Below are positions 46,040 to 55,261 of a stretch of DNA of 64,000 nucleotides, piece after piece. The position numbers were made by a program, and so were the translations under genes. The number at the start of each line of letters is the position of its first letter. The first letter of the stretch is position 1. Location of the stretch: positions 55,015-119,014 of the forward strand of contig NZ_JARVRF010000021.1 in the NCBI RefSeq assembly GCF_030209835.1, in the 5' to 3' direction. This DNA is from Arthrobacter sp. efr-133-R2A-120. Its GTDB lineage: Bacteria > Actinomycetota > Actinomycetes > Actinomycetales > Micrococcaceae. The notes under the pieces were generated by a model that was not told the origin of the DNA, ran no database searches, and saw only the letters and a program-made list of their open reading frames with translations.

Positions 46040-46944
46040 TGATTTTGGCCGTTGGTGCGCTCGGTGTGTTCCGCAGCGACCTTCAAAAACGCCTTGGCCG
46101 CGGGGGTGAGGTTGTCTTTGCGGCTGAGGACCGCGACGTCCAGACGGCTCACCGGTTCGATGAGCAGGGTGCGCAGCCCCGCTTTATGCGCGGTAGGAGC
46201 CCACGACGACGGCATCACCGCGTGCCCAACTCCCGCCAGAACGAGGGGCAATATGGAGGTCCGGTGGGCGACTTCGACAACGATCTCCACCTCTACGCCG
46301 TGCGCCAGGGCATCATCGACGAGCCAACGCATGAGGGAGCCTCGCTGGCTGGCAATGATGCGCTGGCCTCCGAGATCCTCCCGTTGGATTGCCGTTTGCT
46401 CGGCGCCGAAGGTGTCGGCCCGCGGGTTGACGATCAAGATGAGCGGTTGCTTTTCGAGTTCGAGGACCTGGACGCCGGGGACCAGGATCGGCGTAGGCGA
46501 GCCGGCCAGTCCAATCTCGGAGCTGCCGTTCCGGACTGACTCGATCACTTCTTCGGGAGTGAAGGCGGCACTGATGTTGAGCCGGACTGCGGGGTAGACC
46601 TTGGTGAAGGCGGCGATCATGGACGTCAGCGGCTCGATGCCGGGGGACGGCATGGTGATGATGTCGAGTCGACCGCTCCTGATCCCCTGGAGTGACTGGA
46701 CCGCTGATTGTGCGGCGTCGAGATCCCGCATGACGAGTCTGGCCGGGCCGATCAGCTCCTTGCCGGCTTCGCTGAGGACCGCCCGGCGGCCGATGCGGTG
46801 GAACAGCGGAACGCCGAGTTCCTTCTCCAGGCTCGCTATGGTCTGGGAAAGCGAAGGTTGCGCGATCAGCAGGTGTTCGGCGGCGCGGTTGAACCCGTCG
46901 TGATCGACGACGGCTAGAAAGTACTTCAGTTTTCGAGTGTCCAC
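46036..46944 (-). CDS. LysR-family regulator of the tartrate module
   Basis: The 302-residue protein has the N-terminal LysR helix-turn-helix (residues 1-60: [38 protein letters not shown]) and a periplasmic-binding-like effector domain. It starts with GTG 46944. Unlike most LysR genes it is co-directional with the operon it probably controls, lying 114 bp upstream of ttuC with a palindromic site in between. The effector may be tartrate or a related acid. Confidence 0.9.
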   Translation of the reverse strand: MDTRKLKYFLAVVDHDGFNRAAEHLLIAQPSLSQTIASLEKELGVPLFHRIGRRAVLSEAGKELIGPARLVMRDLDAAQSAVQSLQGIRSGRLDIITMPSPGIEPLTSMIAAFTKVYPAVRLNISAAFTPEEVIESVRNGSSEIGLAGSPTPILVPGVQVLELEKQPLILIVNPRADTFGAEQTAIQREDLGGQRIIASQRGSLMRWLVDDALAHGVEVEIVVEVAHRTSILPLVLAGVGHAVMPSSWAPTAHKAGLRTLLIEPVSRLDVAVLSRKDNLTPAAKAFLKVAAEHTERTNGQNQ

Positions 46945-47084
46945 AGTGCGGCTCCTCTGGCTGGGCGGCGGTCTGGGCTATCGGGGGCTGGCCCGCCCCA
47001 AAAAGTCCGGCTGCTTCTCAAGATTTTCGCCTGGGCGCGGTTCTCCAGCCTAATAATGTCAGGGGTCCCTGCGAGGCTTTTCTT

Positions 47085-48521
47085 ATGGACGGCAATCAGG
47101 GAACGCAGCTGATCTGGACGGGCGCGCCAACCGGCGGCACAGTTCCGGATGCTTCCGTGCCGGATGTCCGGCTGCGGGACCTGATCGATGTGGTGAGCTC
47201 CCTTCGGCCCGGCATTGAAAGCGCCGAATTGATTGACCAGTTGCGTGCCCTGGAGGATTTGAAGTCCGCGGCCGCTGCTGCGCAGGCCCGGATCGCTGTC
47301 GCGTTCGATGCCGCCCAGCGCAGCGCCGACGCGGCAGCGGGTGTGCCGGCCGAGGAACGCGGCCGCGGGGTCGGAGCTCAAATTGCGTTGGCCCGGCGGG
47401 AATCCCCGGCCCGCGGATCACGGCTGTTCGGCTTGGCGAAGGCGCTGGTGACCGAGATGCCGCACACCTTAGCCGCCCTGGACAGCGGGCAGCTGAACGA
47501 ATGGCGGGCGACCCTGCTGGTGAAGGAAACAGCCTGCCTGTCCGCCGAGGACCGGTGCGCGGTGGACGAGGAACTCGCCGCCGACACCGGAACCTTCGAC
47601 GGCGCGGGGGACCGGACCATCATCGCGGCGGCCCGGGCCGCCGCGTACCGGCGGGACCCCCGTTCCGTGACCCAGCGCGCCAGCCACGCCGCCACCGAAC
47701 GGCACGTGAGCCTGCGCCCGGCACCTGACACCATGACCTACCTGACCGCGCTGGTTCCCGTCGCCCAGGGCGTGGCCGTTCACGCGGCCCTGACCCGGCA
47801 TGCAGACTCGCTGCGCTCCGGCGGGGACACCCGGACCCGGGGACAGATCATGGCTGACGCCCTCGTCGAACGCACCACCGGCACCACCGCAGGGATCAGC
47901 GGTGTTGAAGTCCAGCTCGTCATGACCGACCGTACCCTTCTCCAGGGCGAGAGTGAACCGGCCCGCCTGCCGGGCTACGGGATCGTGCCCGCCGGCTGGG
48001 CACGCACCCTGCTCACGCCCGGCCAGCCCGCACTTGGTGGCCCGCGTCCCGGCCAGCCCGCGGACCGGGCCTTCAAGGTCTGGCTGCGGCGTCTCTACAC
48101 AGCCCCCGGGACCGGGGACCTTGTCGCCGCCGATTCCCGGGCCCGGCTCTTCCCGGCCGGCTTGCGGCGCTTCATCCAACCCCGCGACGACACCTGCCGC
48201 ACCCCCTACTGCGACGCACCGATCCGGCACTTCGACCACATCATCCCTTGGCGCGACGGCGGACCCACCAGCCTGGCGAACGGGGCGGGCCTGTGCGAAG
48301 CCTGCAACCAGACCAAAGAACTCCCCGGCTGGACAGCAACAACCCACCCCGGCACGCGGCATGTCCTCGACATCCGCACCCCCACCGGACACCACTACCG
48401 ATCAACAGCCCCACCCCTGCCAGGAACCCATGTGAACGGAGACCCGCCAGTCATGGCTGCGCACTATTTCGGGGACCTGTTTCGCGGGCGCCACCAACGA
48501 GAACTACGCCAACCCGCCTAG
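47085..48521 (+). CDS. DUF222/HNH endonuclease-domain protein (13E12-like)
   Basis: The 478-residue protein has an N-terminal DUF222 region (about residues 60-300) and a C-terminal HNH motif: CRTPYCDAP, then [12 protein letters not shown] and [11 protein letters not shown]. These supply the paired cysteines and catalytic histidine. The family is multicopy and repetitive in actinobacteria, including the 13E12 repeat proteins of mycobacteria; some members lie in mobile DNA, but no inverted repeats flank this one. No strong ribosome-binding site precedes ATG 47085. Cellular role is unknown. Confidence 0.88.
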   Translation: MDGNQGTQLIWTGAPTGGTVPDASVPDVRLRDLIDVVSSLRPGIESAELIDQLRALEDLKSAAAAAQARIAVAFDAAQRSADAAAGVPAEERGRGVGAQIALARRESPARGSRLFGLAKALVTEMPHTLAALDSGQLNEWRATLLVKETACLSAEDRCAVDEELAADTGTFDGAGDRTIIAAARAAAYRRDPRSVTQRASHAATERHVSLRPAPDTMTYLTALVPVAQGVAVHAALTRHADSLRSGGDTRTRGQIMADALVERTTGTTAGISGVEVQLVMTDRTLLQGESEPARLPGYGIVPAGWARTLLTPGQPALGGPRPGQPADRAFKVWLRRLYTAPGTGDLVAADSRARLFPAGLRRFIQPRDDTCRTPYCDAPIRHFDHIIPWRDGGPTSLANGAGLCEACNQTKELPGWTATTHPGTRHVLDIRTPTGHHYRSTAPPLPGTHVNGDPPVMAAHYFGDLFRGRHQRELRQPA

Positions 48522-48558
48522 GCAAACAAACCCGGCAGAAGGATCGTAGGCTCAAGCT

Positions 48559-49521
48559 ATGGACAGCAGGAGCAGCCACAGCATCAGCTTGTCCCGCATG
48601 CTTGATTCGGGTGCAAACCTGACAGTGGATGGCGCACTTGCCACCGAGCTCGAAGCACGCGGCTGCGATTTGGACGATCCGCTATGGTCGGCCAAGGTCC
48701 TTTTGGAACAACCTCAGCTGATCAAGCAGGTACATCGCGACTATTTCGACGCCGGCGCCGAAATCGCCATCACGTCGAGCTATCAAGCCCTGCCCCAGGG
48801 ATTTGCCCGGCGCGGCATTGCCGAGGCGGAAGCCTTGGAGCTAGTGGCCTTAAGCGTTCGCTTGGCGGACGAGGCTCGGAGCGAGCACTTGGCGGAAAAC
48901 CCGGGGGCTGGGCCCTTGCTGATTGCCGGATCTATCGGTCCCTATGGCGCCTTTCTCGCCGACGGTTCAGAATATCGGGGCGACTACGTCCTCACCCAGC
49001 GCGAGTTCAAGGAGTTCCACCGGCCCCGCATTGCGGCGCTTGTGGAGGCCTCGGTGGACCTGCTCGCCTGTGAGACGCTGCCATCCTTCGCGGAGGCTGA
49101 GGCCCTTTTGGCGCTCGTGGAAGAGTTCGACGTCGAATCCTGGTTTTCCTTCACGCTTCGGGACGGCGGACACATCAGCGACGACACGCCCCTTGCTCGG
49201 GTGGCGGCGCTTTGTGGAGCCCAGCCGCGTGTGGCGGCGATCGGCGTGAATTGCGTGCCGTTGAACTTGGTCTCCCCAGCGCTTGAGGCCCTGCGCAATG
49301 CCACGGACAAGCCGCTGCTCGCGTACCCGAACTCGGGCGAAAGCTACGATGCTGTCACCAAGACGTGGGGACCTGTCGCCGGGGCAAGGGCCGGGGGCCC
49401 GTCGAGCCTCGCCGATGGGGTTGGCGCCTGGCACGACCTCGGGGCCCGCCTCATTGGCGGGTGCTGCCGAACGACGCCGCGGGATATCGCTGCCGTGGCA
49501 AGGTTGTCGATGAAGCCCTAG
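48559..49521 (+). CDS. mmuM: Homocysteine S-methyltransferase
   Basis: The 320-residue TIM-barrel enzyme moves a methyl group from S-methylmethionine (or S-adenosylmethionine) to homocysteine. Zinc-ligand cysteines lie in IGVNCVPLNL and the C-terminal GGCCRTTP. The N-terminal DGALATELEARGCDL and FDAGAEIAITSSYQA match MmuM. It stands alone, 37 bp after the HNH gene, with no S-methylmethionine permease beside it. Confidence 0.94.
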   Translation: MDSRSSHSISLSRMLDSGANLTVDGALATELEARGCDLDDPLWSAKVLLEQPQLIKQVHRDYFDAGAEIAITSSYQALPQGFARRGIAEAEALELVALSVRLADEARSEHLAENPGAGPLLIAGSIGPYGAFLADGSEYRGDYVLTQREFKEFHRPRIAALVEASVDLLACETLPSFAEAEALLALVEEFDVESWFSFTLRDGGHISDDTPLARVAALCGAQPRVAAIGVNCVPLNLVSPALEALRNATDKPLLAYPNSGESYDAVTKTWGPVAGARAGGPSSLADGVGAWHDLGARLIGGCCRTTPRDIAAVARLSMKP

Positions 49522-49551
49522 TGCACAGATCCAGCTTGTGCACAGATCCAG
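49521..49551. repeat. 14-bp direct repeat pair between convergent genes
   Basis: GTGCACAGATCCAG occurs at 49521-49534 and 49538-49551, three bases apart, between the mmuM and symporter stop codons. It is too short to name a family. Confidence 0.6.
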
Positions 49552-51249
49552 TCAGAACGTGCCGCCTCCTGTTTCGCCCAGCGGGTACTCGCGCTGGAGT
49601 TGGGCAACTTTGGGGTCGTCCTCGTCAGCTCCGTAGTCCGAGTTCCGGGTGATGTCCTTCCCGTCGGGGAGTTTCATCGCGCGGAACACCAGCGACAGGA
49701 CGGCAGCAACAATGAGGTTGATGGCAAACGCTACGACCGCGATGTAGACCTGCACGTTGGTGCCTGGGATGGCGGCGATGGAACCACCGAAGTTCGCCTT
49801 CGTCACTGGGTTGACCACGTTGTATGCCGCGACGGTTCCGTAGATGATGCCGGCTACCCAACCTGCGAAGAGCGCCCAGCGGTGGAACCATCGGGTGTAG
49901 AGCCCTGCCACGATCGCCGGGAAGGTCTGCAGGATCCAGATACCACCGAGGAGTTGCATATTGATGGCGGCCGACTGGTCCATCGCGATCACGAAGATCA
50001 GCGCCCCGAACTTCACTACGAGCGAGGCGATTTTGGAGACCTTCGCTTCCTGCCGCGGGTCGGCGTCGGGCCGGATCAGGTCGCGGTAGATATTGCGGGT
50101 GAACAGGTTGGCGGCAGCGATCGACATGATTGCGGCCGGGACCAGGGCGCCGATTGCGATAGCCGCCAGAGCGATCCCTGCAAACCATGCGGGGAAATTA
50201 TCCAGGAACAACTGCGGAACCACCAATTGCGGATTGACTGCACCGTTCAGGTCAATGGGCTTGGTGCCCGCAGAGATTGCCGCGTAACCCAGGAGGGCAA
50301 GGAATCCCAGCATGAGCGAGTACAGCGGAAGGACCGCGGCGTTCTTGCGGATGGTGTTCCTGCTCTTGGTCGCCAGGACTCCGGTGACCGAGTGCGGGTA
50401 CATGAACAGCGCCATCGCCGAGCCAAGAGCCAGCGTCCAGTACGCCGAATAGCTGGCGGCACCCGGAATGAAGACGCCGGCCGGCTTGCCTGTGGCCGGA
50501 CTGATGGCGTCGAGTTTCGTCTGGGCTGCACCAAAGATGTTGTCCCAGCCGCCGAACTTGATCGGCAGGTAGATCACAGCAACGATGACGGCGAGGTAGA
50601 TCAACAGATCCTTCACGACGGCGATAAGCGCCGGCGCCCGAAGGCCCGAGGTGTAGGTGTAAGCGGCCAAGACCACGAAGGCGATGATCAGCGGCAAGTC
50701 AGTCAGCAGCACATTCTCCGCGCTGCCGAGGCCCAGCACGGTGAGCACCGCCTTGATGCCAACCAGTTGCAGCGCAATGTAGGGCATGGTCGCGACAATG
50801 CCCGTGAGGGCAACCGCAACTGTCAGTGCCCTGCTGCCGTAGCGCCCGCCCACGAAGTCAGCCGGCGTGACGAACCCATGACGGTGCGAGACCGACCACA
50901 GACGGCTCATCAACAGGAATACGATCGGGTACAGCACGATCGTGTACGGCACCGCGAAGAATCCGCTCACGGCACCGGTTGCCCACATTGCCGCCGGTAC
51001 GGCCACGAAGGTGTAAGCCGTGTAGAGGTCCCCGCCCAGGAGGAACCACGTGACCCAGGTTCCAAAACCGCGGCCCCCGAGGCCCCACTCATCGAGACTG
51101 TGCAGGCCCGTCTCCTTGCCAGCGCGCCAACGCGCCGCGAAGAAGCCCAGCACCGCCACCAGGATAAAGAGGACGACGACGACGGTGAGCGCGACGCCGT
51201 TGACGGGCCGATCCGCTGTGGTCGCCAGCGGGACGGTCAGCGCGCTCAT
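49552..51249 (-). CDS. Sodium:solute symporter (SSS family), monocarboxylate-type
   Basis: The 565-residue carrier has about 13 hydrophobic spans. GLGGRGFGTWVTWFLLGGDLYTAYTF and FVGGRYGSRALTVAVAL in the N-terminal half are usual for SSS carriers of acetate, propionate, pyruvate or lactate (MctC/MctP/ActP group). The C-terminus is a charged tail. The start overlaps the stop of a small DUF3311-type membrane protein by 4 bp, the partner found with MctP-like carriers. Confidence 0.9.
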   Translation of the reverse strand: MSALTVPLATTADRPVNGVALTVVVVLFILVAVLGFFAARWRAGKETGLHSLDEWGLGGRGFGTWVTWFLLGGDLYTAYTFVAVPAAMWATGAVSGFFAVPYTIVLYPIVFLLMSRLWSVSHRHGFVTPADFVGGRYGSRALTVAVALTGIVATMPYIALQLVGIKAVLTVLGLGSAENVLLTDLPLIIAFVVLAAYTYTSGLRAPALIAVVKDLLIYLAVIVAVIYLPIKFGGWDNIFGAAQTKLDAISPATGKPAGVFIPGAASYSAYWTLALGSAMALFMYPHSVTGVLATKSRNTIRKNAAVLPLYSLMLGFLALLGYAAISAGTKPIDLNGAVNPQLVVPQLFLDNFPAWFAGIALAAIAIGALVPAAIMSIAAANLFTRNIYRDLIRPDADPRQEAKVSKIASLVVKFGALIFVIAMDQSAAINMQLLGGIWILQTFPAIVAGLYTRWFHRWALFAGWVAGIIYGTVAAYNVVNPVTKANFGGSIAAIPGTNVQVYIAVVAFAINLIVAAVLSLVFRAMKLPDGKDITRNSDYGADEDDPKVAQLQREYPLGETGGGTF

Positions 51250-51527
51250 TGTTCCTGCTCCTCAGTGCGTGCGCCCCGCGCTGCCTCGCGGCGACGGCGG
51301 TCCTCCTTGGTCACCAGCCGGTAGGAGACGCCCACCATGCCCGCAGTGATCGGAACCCAGAGCATTTGGTACCAATAGAAGAACGGCATGCCAGCTAACC
51401 GGGGCTGATCAATCGAATACGCCGGAACGAACAGCGGAACCAGGATGGCGATTGCTAGCAGGATTCCGGCCGCAATGTACGGGCCGGGCCTTGCCGGCCC
51501 CCGGGTCGGCACATCGGGAGTTGACAT
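51246..51527 (-). CDS. DUF3311-type small membrane protein, symporter partner
   Basis: The 93-residue protein has two hydrophobic spans (about 18-36 and 48-68: MPFFYWYQMLWVPITAGMVG) and a basic, Arg-rich cytoplasmic end. GAGGAGG precedes ATG 51527; the long upstream frame is not coding. It overlaps the SSS gene, so the two are made together. The pairing with SSS carriers is known; its mechanism is not. Confidence 0.85.
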   Translation of the reverse strand: MSTPDVPTRGPARPGPYIAAGILLAIAILVPLFVPAYSIDQPRLAGMPFFYWYQMLWVPITAGMVGVSYRLVTKEDRRRREAARGARTEEQEQ

Positions 51528-51745
51528 GGACGCCTCCTCATAGAGACGGCCCCCGGAGCGGGATGGGCTTCCCGGGACGTGCCGGTGGCCTGATGGACCG
51601 CAAATGTACCGGTCCATCAACAGAATAGATTCTGGATTAATTCTTTGACAGGGGAAGTGGCCCACGCATTTTCGCCAGGTAGTCCTGGTGCCGGCCGGCA
51701 CTGTCGGGAGCGCCGCCGTCGTCGTTGTCTGAGAGGGGCAGGACC

Positions 51746-51873
51746 CGCACGGCGGATCCCGCCTGTTTGTCATTCGTTTTGATTTGAGCTGATAGTATCC
51801 GTGACGTCCGCTCCTGCGGGCGTTTGGTGGCAGGCGCGGGTCTCTTCCGTTGCCAAAACGGAAGGAAATTCCA
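51746..51873 (+). promoter_or_regulatory. Promoter and hairpin leader of the GH25 lysozyme gene
   Basis: TTGTCA and GATAGT about 18 bp apart (51767-51796) could form a promoter. Two hairpins follow: CGTCCGC/GCGGGCG around position 51815, and CTTCCGTT (51844-51851) with AACGGAAG (51857-51864). The right arm of the second includes the GGAAGGA ribosome-binding site, so folding would block translation. The gap 51528-51873 has no gene. I do not match it to a named riboswitch. Confidence 0.45.
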
Positions 51874-53364
51874 ATGAACGCGTCGATCCCGCGCGCTCCC
51901 AAGCGGCAGAATCCCGTTCGGCGCGGTATCCGGAAGGGCATGGCCGGGTATGTAGCTCTTCTCGTGGCGGGCATCGTTCTCGGCGCGCCTGGAGCTGGCG
52001 CCGCTTCCGCGACGACTACCCCATCTCCATCCCCGTCCGCGACGTCAAGTACCTCGAATGACCACGCGATGGGTTCAACGATCCGCAGTCATGAGCCCAC
52101 CACGCCAATGCGGATGTCTGCCCAGGCCGTAGAGCCCGCTTCGGTAGCTTCCGGCGTGCCAGGAATGGATGTCAGCAGCCACCAAGGCGATGTGGATTGG
52201 CACACCGCGGCCACGAATGGCGCCAAGTTCGCCTATGTCAAGGCGAGCGAGGGAACTGGCTACGCCAACCCGTACTTCGCAACCCAATATGCGGGATCCG
52301 CAAACGCCGGACTCCTGCACGGCGCATACCATTTCGCGCTGCCGGACCCTTCGTCGTCCGGAGCGGACCAAGCCAGCTACTTTCTGCAGAGCGGCGCGGC
52401 TTGGACCCCGGACGGGAAGACCCTCCCTGCCTTGCTGGACTTGGAACCCAATCCCTATGGAAGCGAATGCTACGGATTGAGCCAGGGTGAGATGGTGAAT
52501 TGGATCTCCGATTTCGCCACGACCATCCTCTCCCGGACCGGGCGCCTGCCTGCCATTTACACTTCCACCAGTTGGTGGACTGACTGTACCGGAGGCGCGG
52601 CCGGATTCGGGAACCACCCCCTGCATCTCTCGTCCTGGGCGACTGACCCCGGACCGCTACCGGCCAGTTGGCCGGACTACACCTTGTGGCAGAACTCCGA
52701 TTCAGGCATCTTTCCCGGCGACCAGGACGTCTTCAACGGCACACTCACCCAACTGGCCGACTTCGCTACCAACCCGGGCCCCATCTTCTCGGATATTTCC
52801 GGTGATCCGTTCACGACTGAAATCAACTGGCTCGGGTCCCGTGGCATCTCCACTGGGTGGACCGAAACCGACGGGTCCAGGAACTACAACCCCCTGACGG
52901 CGGTAGCCCGGGACGCAATGGCCGCCTTCATGTACCGCCTGATGGGCAGCCCGGCGTTCGCCCCTCCGGCGACATCGCCATTCACGGACGTTGCCACGAA
53001 CAATCCGTTCTACAAGCAGATCACCTGGCTCGCACACAACGGCATCAGTACCGGCTGGACGGAAGCCAACGGAAGCAAAACCTACCGGCCATATCTGGCG
53101 GTCAACCGTGACGCCATGGCAGCTTTCATGTACCGCCTCGCGGGTAGCCCGGCCTTCACAGCGCCGGCGACTTCACCATTCACCGACGTCGCTACTGACA
53201 ACCCGTTCTACAAGCAGATCACCTGGCTCGCAAACAGCGGCATCAGCACGGGTTGGACCGAGTCCGATGGAAGCAAGACCTATCGTCCGTATCTAGCTGT
53301 CAATCGGGATGCGATGGCGGCGTTCATGTACCGGTACAACACAAAGTTCGGGACGACGCACTAA
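51874..53364 (+). CDS. Secreted GH25 lysozyme with three C-terminal SLH-like repeats
   Basis: The 496-residue precursor has a long signal peptide (to about residue 48), a Ser/Pro/Thr linker and a GH25 muramidase domain (about 95-300). Acidic catalytic residues are in GMDVSSHQG and LLDLEPN. Three units of about 60 residues follow, each with FTDV..NPFY.QI.WLA..GISTGW and RDAMAAFMYRL, an S-layer-homology-like repeat that binds cell-wall polymer. The second and third units are almost identical. Start ATG 51874 follows GGAAGGA. Likely role: cell-wall remodelling or lysis of competitors at the cell surface. Confidence 0.92.
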   Translation: MNASIPRAPKRQNPVRRGIRKGMAGYVALLVAGIVLGAPGAGAASATTTPSPSPSATSSTSNDHAMGSTIRSHEPTTPMRMSAQAVEPASVASGVPGMDVSSHQGDVDWHTAATNGAKFAYVKASEGTGYANPYFATQYAGSANAGLLHGAYHFALPDPSSSGADQASYFLQSGAAWTPDGKTLPALLDLEPNPYGSECYGLSQGEMVNWISDFATTILSRTGRLPAIYTSTSWWTDCTGGAAGFGNHPLHLSSWATDPGPLPASWPDYTLWQNSDSGIFPGDQDVFNGTLTQLADFATNPGPIFSDISGDPFTTEINWLGSRGISTGWTETDGSRNYNPLTAVARDAMAAFMYRLMGSPAFAPPATSPFTDVATNNPFYKQITWLAHNGISTGWTEANGSKTYRPYLAVNRDAMAAFMYRLAGSPAFTAPATSPFTDVATDNPFYKQITWLANSGISTGWTESDGSKTYRPYLAVNRDAMAAFMYRYNTKFGTTH

Positions 53365-53408
53365 GCGCGAGGCTTTCTGTAAGCGAAACAGCGGAGGCGG
53401 CCACCCTC

Positions 53409-54230
53409 CTAGCCGTTTTGAGTAGCTGCCGAAAACATCTCATCGATCGCCTTGGCCAGCTCCGCCGGGTGGTCTAGGAAGCCCATGTGTCCGCCAGGCA
53501 CAGTCCGGCGACTGATGCCAGCATGGGAAGCTATCCACTCGGCGGCTTCTACGAAGAAAGGTGCTGTCTGCTCGGCACTGAGCACGGCCAGTGGCACGGT
53601 CAGTTCTGCCAAGGCTGCCGGTTCGGGCCGCCAAGACGCAAAGGCACCGAACTCCCCTTCAAGCAGGACCCTGGCGTTGTTCCGGAGTGCTTCGAAGAAG
53701 TCTGGCGGCAGGAGGGCAGCGGCATCCCCTGCCGCGAACCTGATGAAGGCCTCGGCTCCGCCGGCGAGCCCTCCGTCTTCCATGCCGGCTGCAATAACAG
53801 GTTGCACTGTGGCCATGGCGTCATTGGGGTTGGCCAGAACGCCCATGAGGGCTGGTTCGTGCAGGACTGCCCCGGAAAAGAGCTTGGGAGCCTTCAGGAC
53901 GGCAGCCAGCGTTATCAGTGCCCCGGTGCTGTTTCCAAACACAACGCATGGCTGGGTCCCGAGCGCCTCCAGTAGGGCAACAACGTCGGCGGCGTGCTGC
54001 TCAACCGAGGTCTTCTCCCAATCCTCTTGCCGGGGGCTGCGAGCATTGTTCCGACGGTCATAGGAGATGACCTTATGGTTTTCGGCCAATAGCCGGGCCA
54101 GATCGGAGTACTGCCGGGCGTCACCGGCGGCGCCGGGAACCAAGAGGACTGGAGACCCGTGGCCTGATACCTCAACGTGAATTGTGGTGCCGTTGGTCTC
54201 TACCAAGGCTGTCCCTTCAATGGTGCTCAT
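53409..54230 (-). CDS. Alpha/beta hydrolase
   Basis: The 273-residue protein shows the oxyanion region VLLVPGAAGDARQYSDL, the nucleophile elbow in VVFGNSTGAL (Ser) and a C-terminal His in VPGGHMGFLDHPAEL. This is a complete hydrolase triad. ATG 54230 has GGAAGG at good spacing; GTG 54239 does not. It diverges from the LysR gene at 54343, so the two may form a regulated pair. The substrate is unknown. Confidence 0.9.
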   Translation of the reverse strand: MSTIEGTALVETNGTTIHVEVSGHGSPVLLVPGAAGDARQYSDLARLLAENHKVISYDRRNNARSPRQEDWEKTSVEQHAADVVALLEALGTQPCVVFGNSTGALITLAAVLKAPKLFSGAVLHEPALMGVLANPNDAMATVQPVIAAGMEDGGLAGGAEAFIRFAAGDAAALLPPDFFEALRNNARVLLEGEFGAFASWRPEPAALAELTVPLAVLSAEQTAPFFVEAAEWIASHAGISRRTVPGGHMGFLDHPAELAKAIDEMFSAATQNG

Positions 54231-54342
54231 CGTCTTCACCCTTCCGATCGCTGTTATCCTTCCCTTTCATTGGACGCCCGGATGACCTCCGGCGTCCAAG
54301 ACGGCTATGGACTCGGACGATCACAAATTCTTATGATGGGAC

Positions 54343-55239
54343 ATGGAGATCCGCCAACTCCGGCGATTCCTTGTGTTGGCCGAGGAACTGCACTTCGGCA
54401 AAGCCGCCGTCAGGCTCCACATCGCCCAGCCCGCGCTGAGCCAGGAACTCAAGGCTTTGGAAAAATCGCTCGGGCTCAGGCTCCTCGACCGAACACACAA
54501 CCACGTTTCGCTCACAGATGCCGGCCGCCGCCTTCAAGAGGAAGCGGAGCACATCATTCAAGCTCACGATGCCGCGTTGACAGCAATGGAAGAGATCCGC
54601 AGTCCCCAACGCGGCGCGCTCAAACTGGGCGTAGCCGTAGGGGTGGCATACCCGCTGCTTGCAGCCCTGCTCAGCGGTCTTGGTACGGACGGGGCCGGGC
54701 CGGAAGTAGACATCAAAGCCGCGGCGGCGAGGGAAGGGGTCTTGAAACTTCTTGACGGGGAATTTGATGCGGTCTTCATCCACGCAGTGCCACCCCGAGA
54801 TGAACGCCTAGGGGTGCTGACCTTGGAGACGGAACCAATGGGTGTGGCTGTTCCGTCGGGTAGCCCGCTGGCAAGCTTGACGGCGATCAGTCCCACGGAT
54901 CTAAACGGCCAGGCATTGATCTGGTTACAGCGCGACGGCGACCCCGACGTTCGTGAGCACGTGCTCGGGTTGATGATGGACGGCGGCATGATCCCTGGCC
55001 CACACCGCTGGTCGCCAAGTATTGCAACCAGCATGAGCCTGGTGGCTGCCGGGCTTGGTGTGTCCTTCAAAACGCCGCATCAGGTGGTGCCCGGTGATCC
55101 GCCCGGCGTCGTGTGGCGCCCGTTTGCCGGAGTGTCCTATCCTGTGCCCACGGTATTGGTCTGGCTTCGGAACGACGCCTCGCCCCTGACCACTCAGCTG
55201 GTGGCCCATGCTAGGTTGCACGTGGCTAAGCCAGCGTAG
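54343..55239 (+). CDS. LysR-family regulator
   Basis: The 298-residue protein begins MEIRQLRRFLVLAEELHFGK, with IAQPALSQELKALEKSLG as recognition helix region, followed by an effector domain. LysR regulators usually control a divergent neighbour, here the alpha/beta hydrolase, across a 112-bp gap. No clear T-N11-A palindrome was identified there. Confidence 0.9.
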   Translation: MEIRQLRRFLVLAEELHFGKAAVRLHIAQPALSQELKALEKSLGLRLLDRTHNHVSLTDAGRRLQEEAEHIIQAHDAALTAMEEIRSPQRGALKLGVAVGVAYPLLAALLSGLGTDGAGPEVDIKAAAAREGVLKLLDGEFDAVFIHAVPPRDERLGVLTLETEPMGVAVPSGSPLASLTAISPTDLNGQALIWLQRDGDPDVREHVLGLMMDGGMIPGPHRWSPSIATSMSLVAAGLGVSFKTPHQVVPGDPPGVVWRPFAGVSYPVPTVLVWLRNDASPLTTQLVAHARLHVAKPA

Positions 55240-55261
55240 GCAATGCTTCCCGAGGCGCCAG

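Noticed and set aside
47085..48521. Mobile element or intron-encoded HNH endonuclease
   Set aside because: No inverted repeats, target duplication or intron boundaries are visible; DUF222/HNH proteins are ordinary multicopy actinobacterial genes.
51650..51873. c-di-AMP (ydaO-type) riboswitch before the lysozyme gene
   Set aside because: Wall-hydrolase context fits, but I could not align the conserved ydaO core segments; only simple hairpins are clear.
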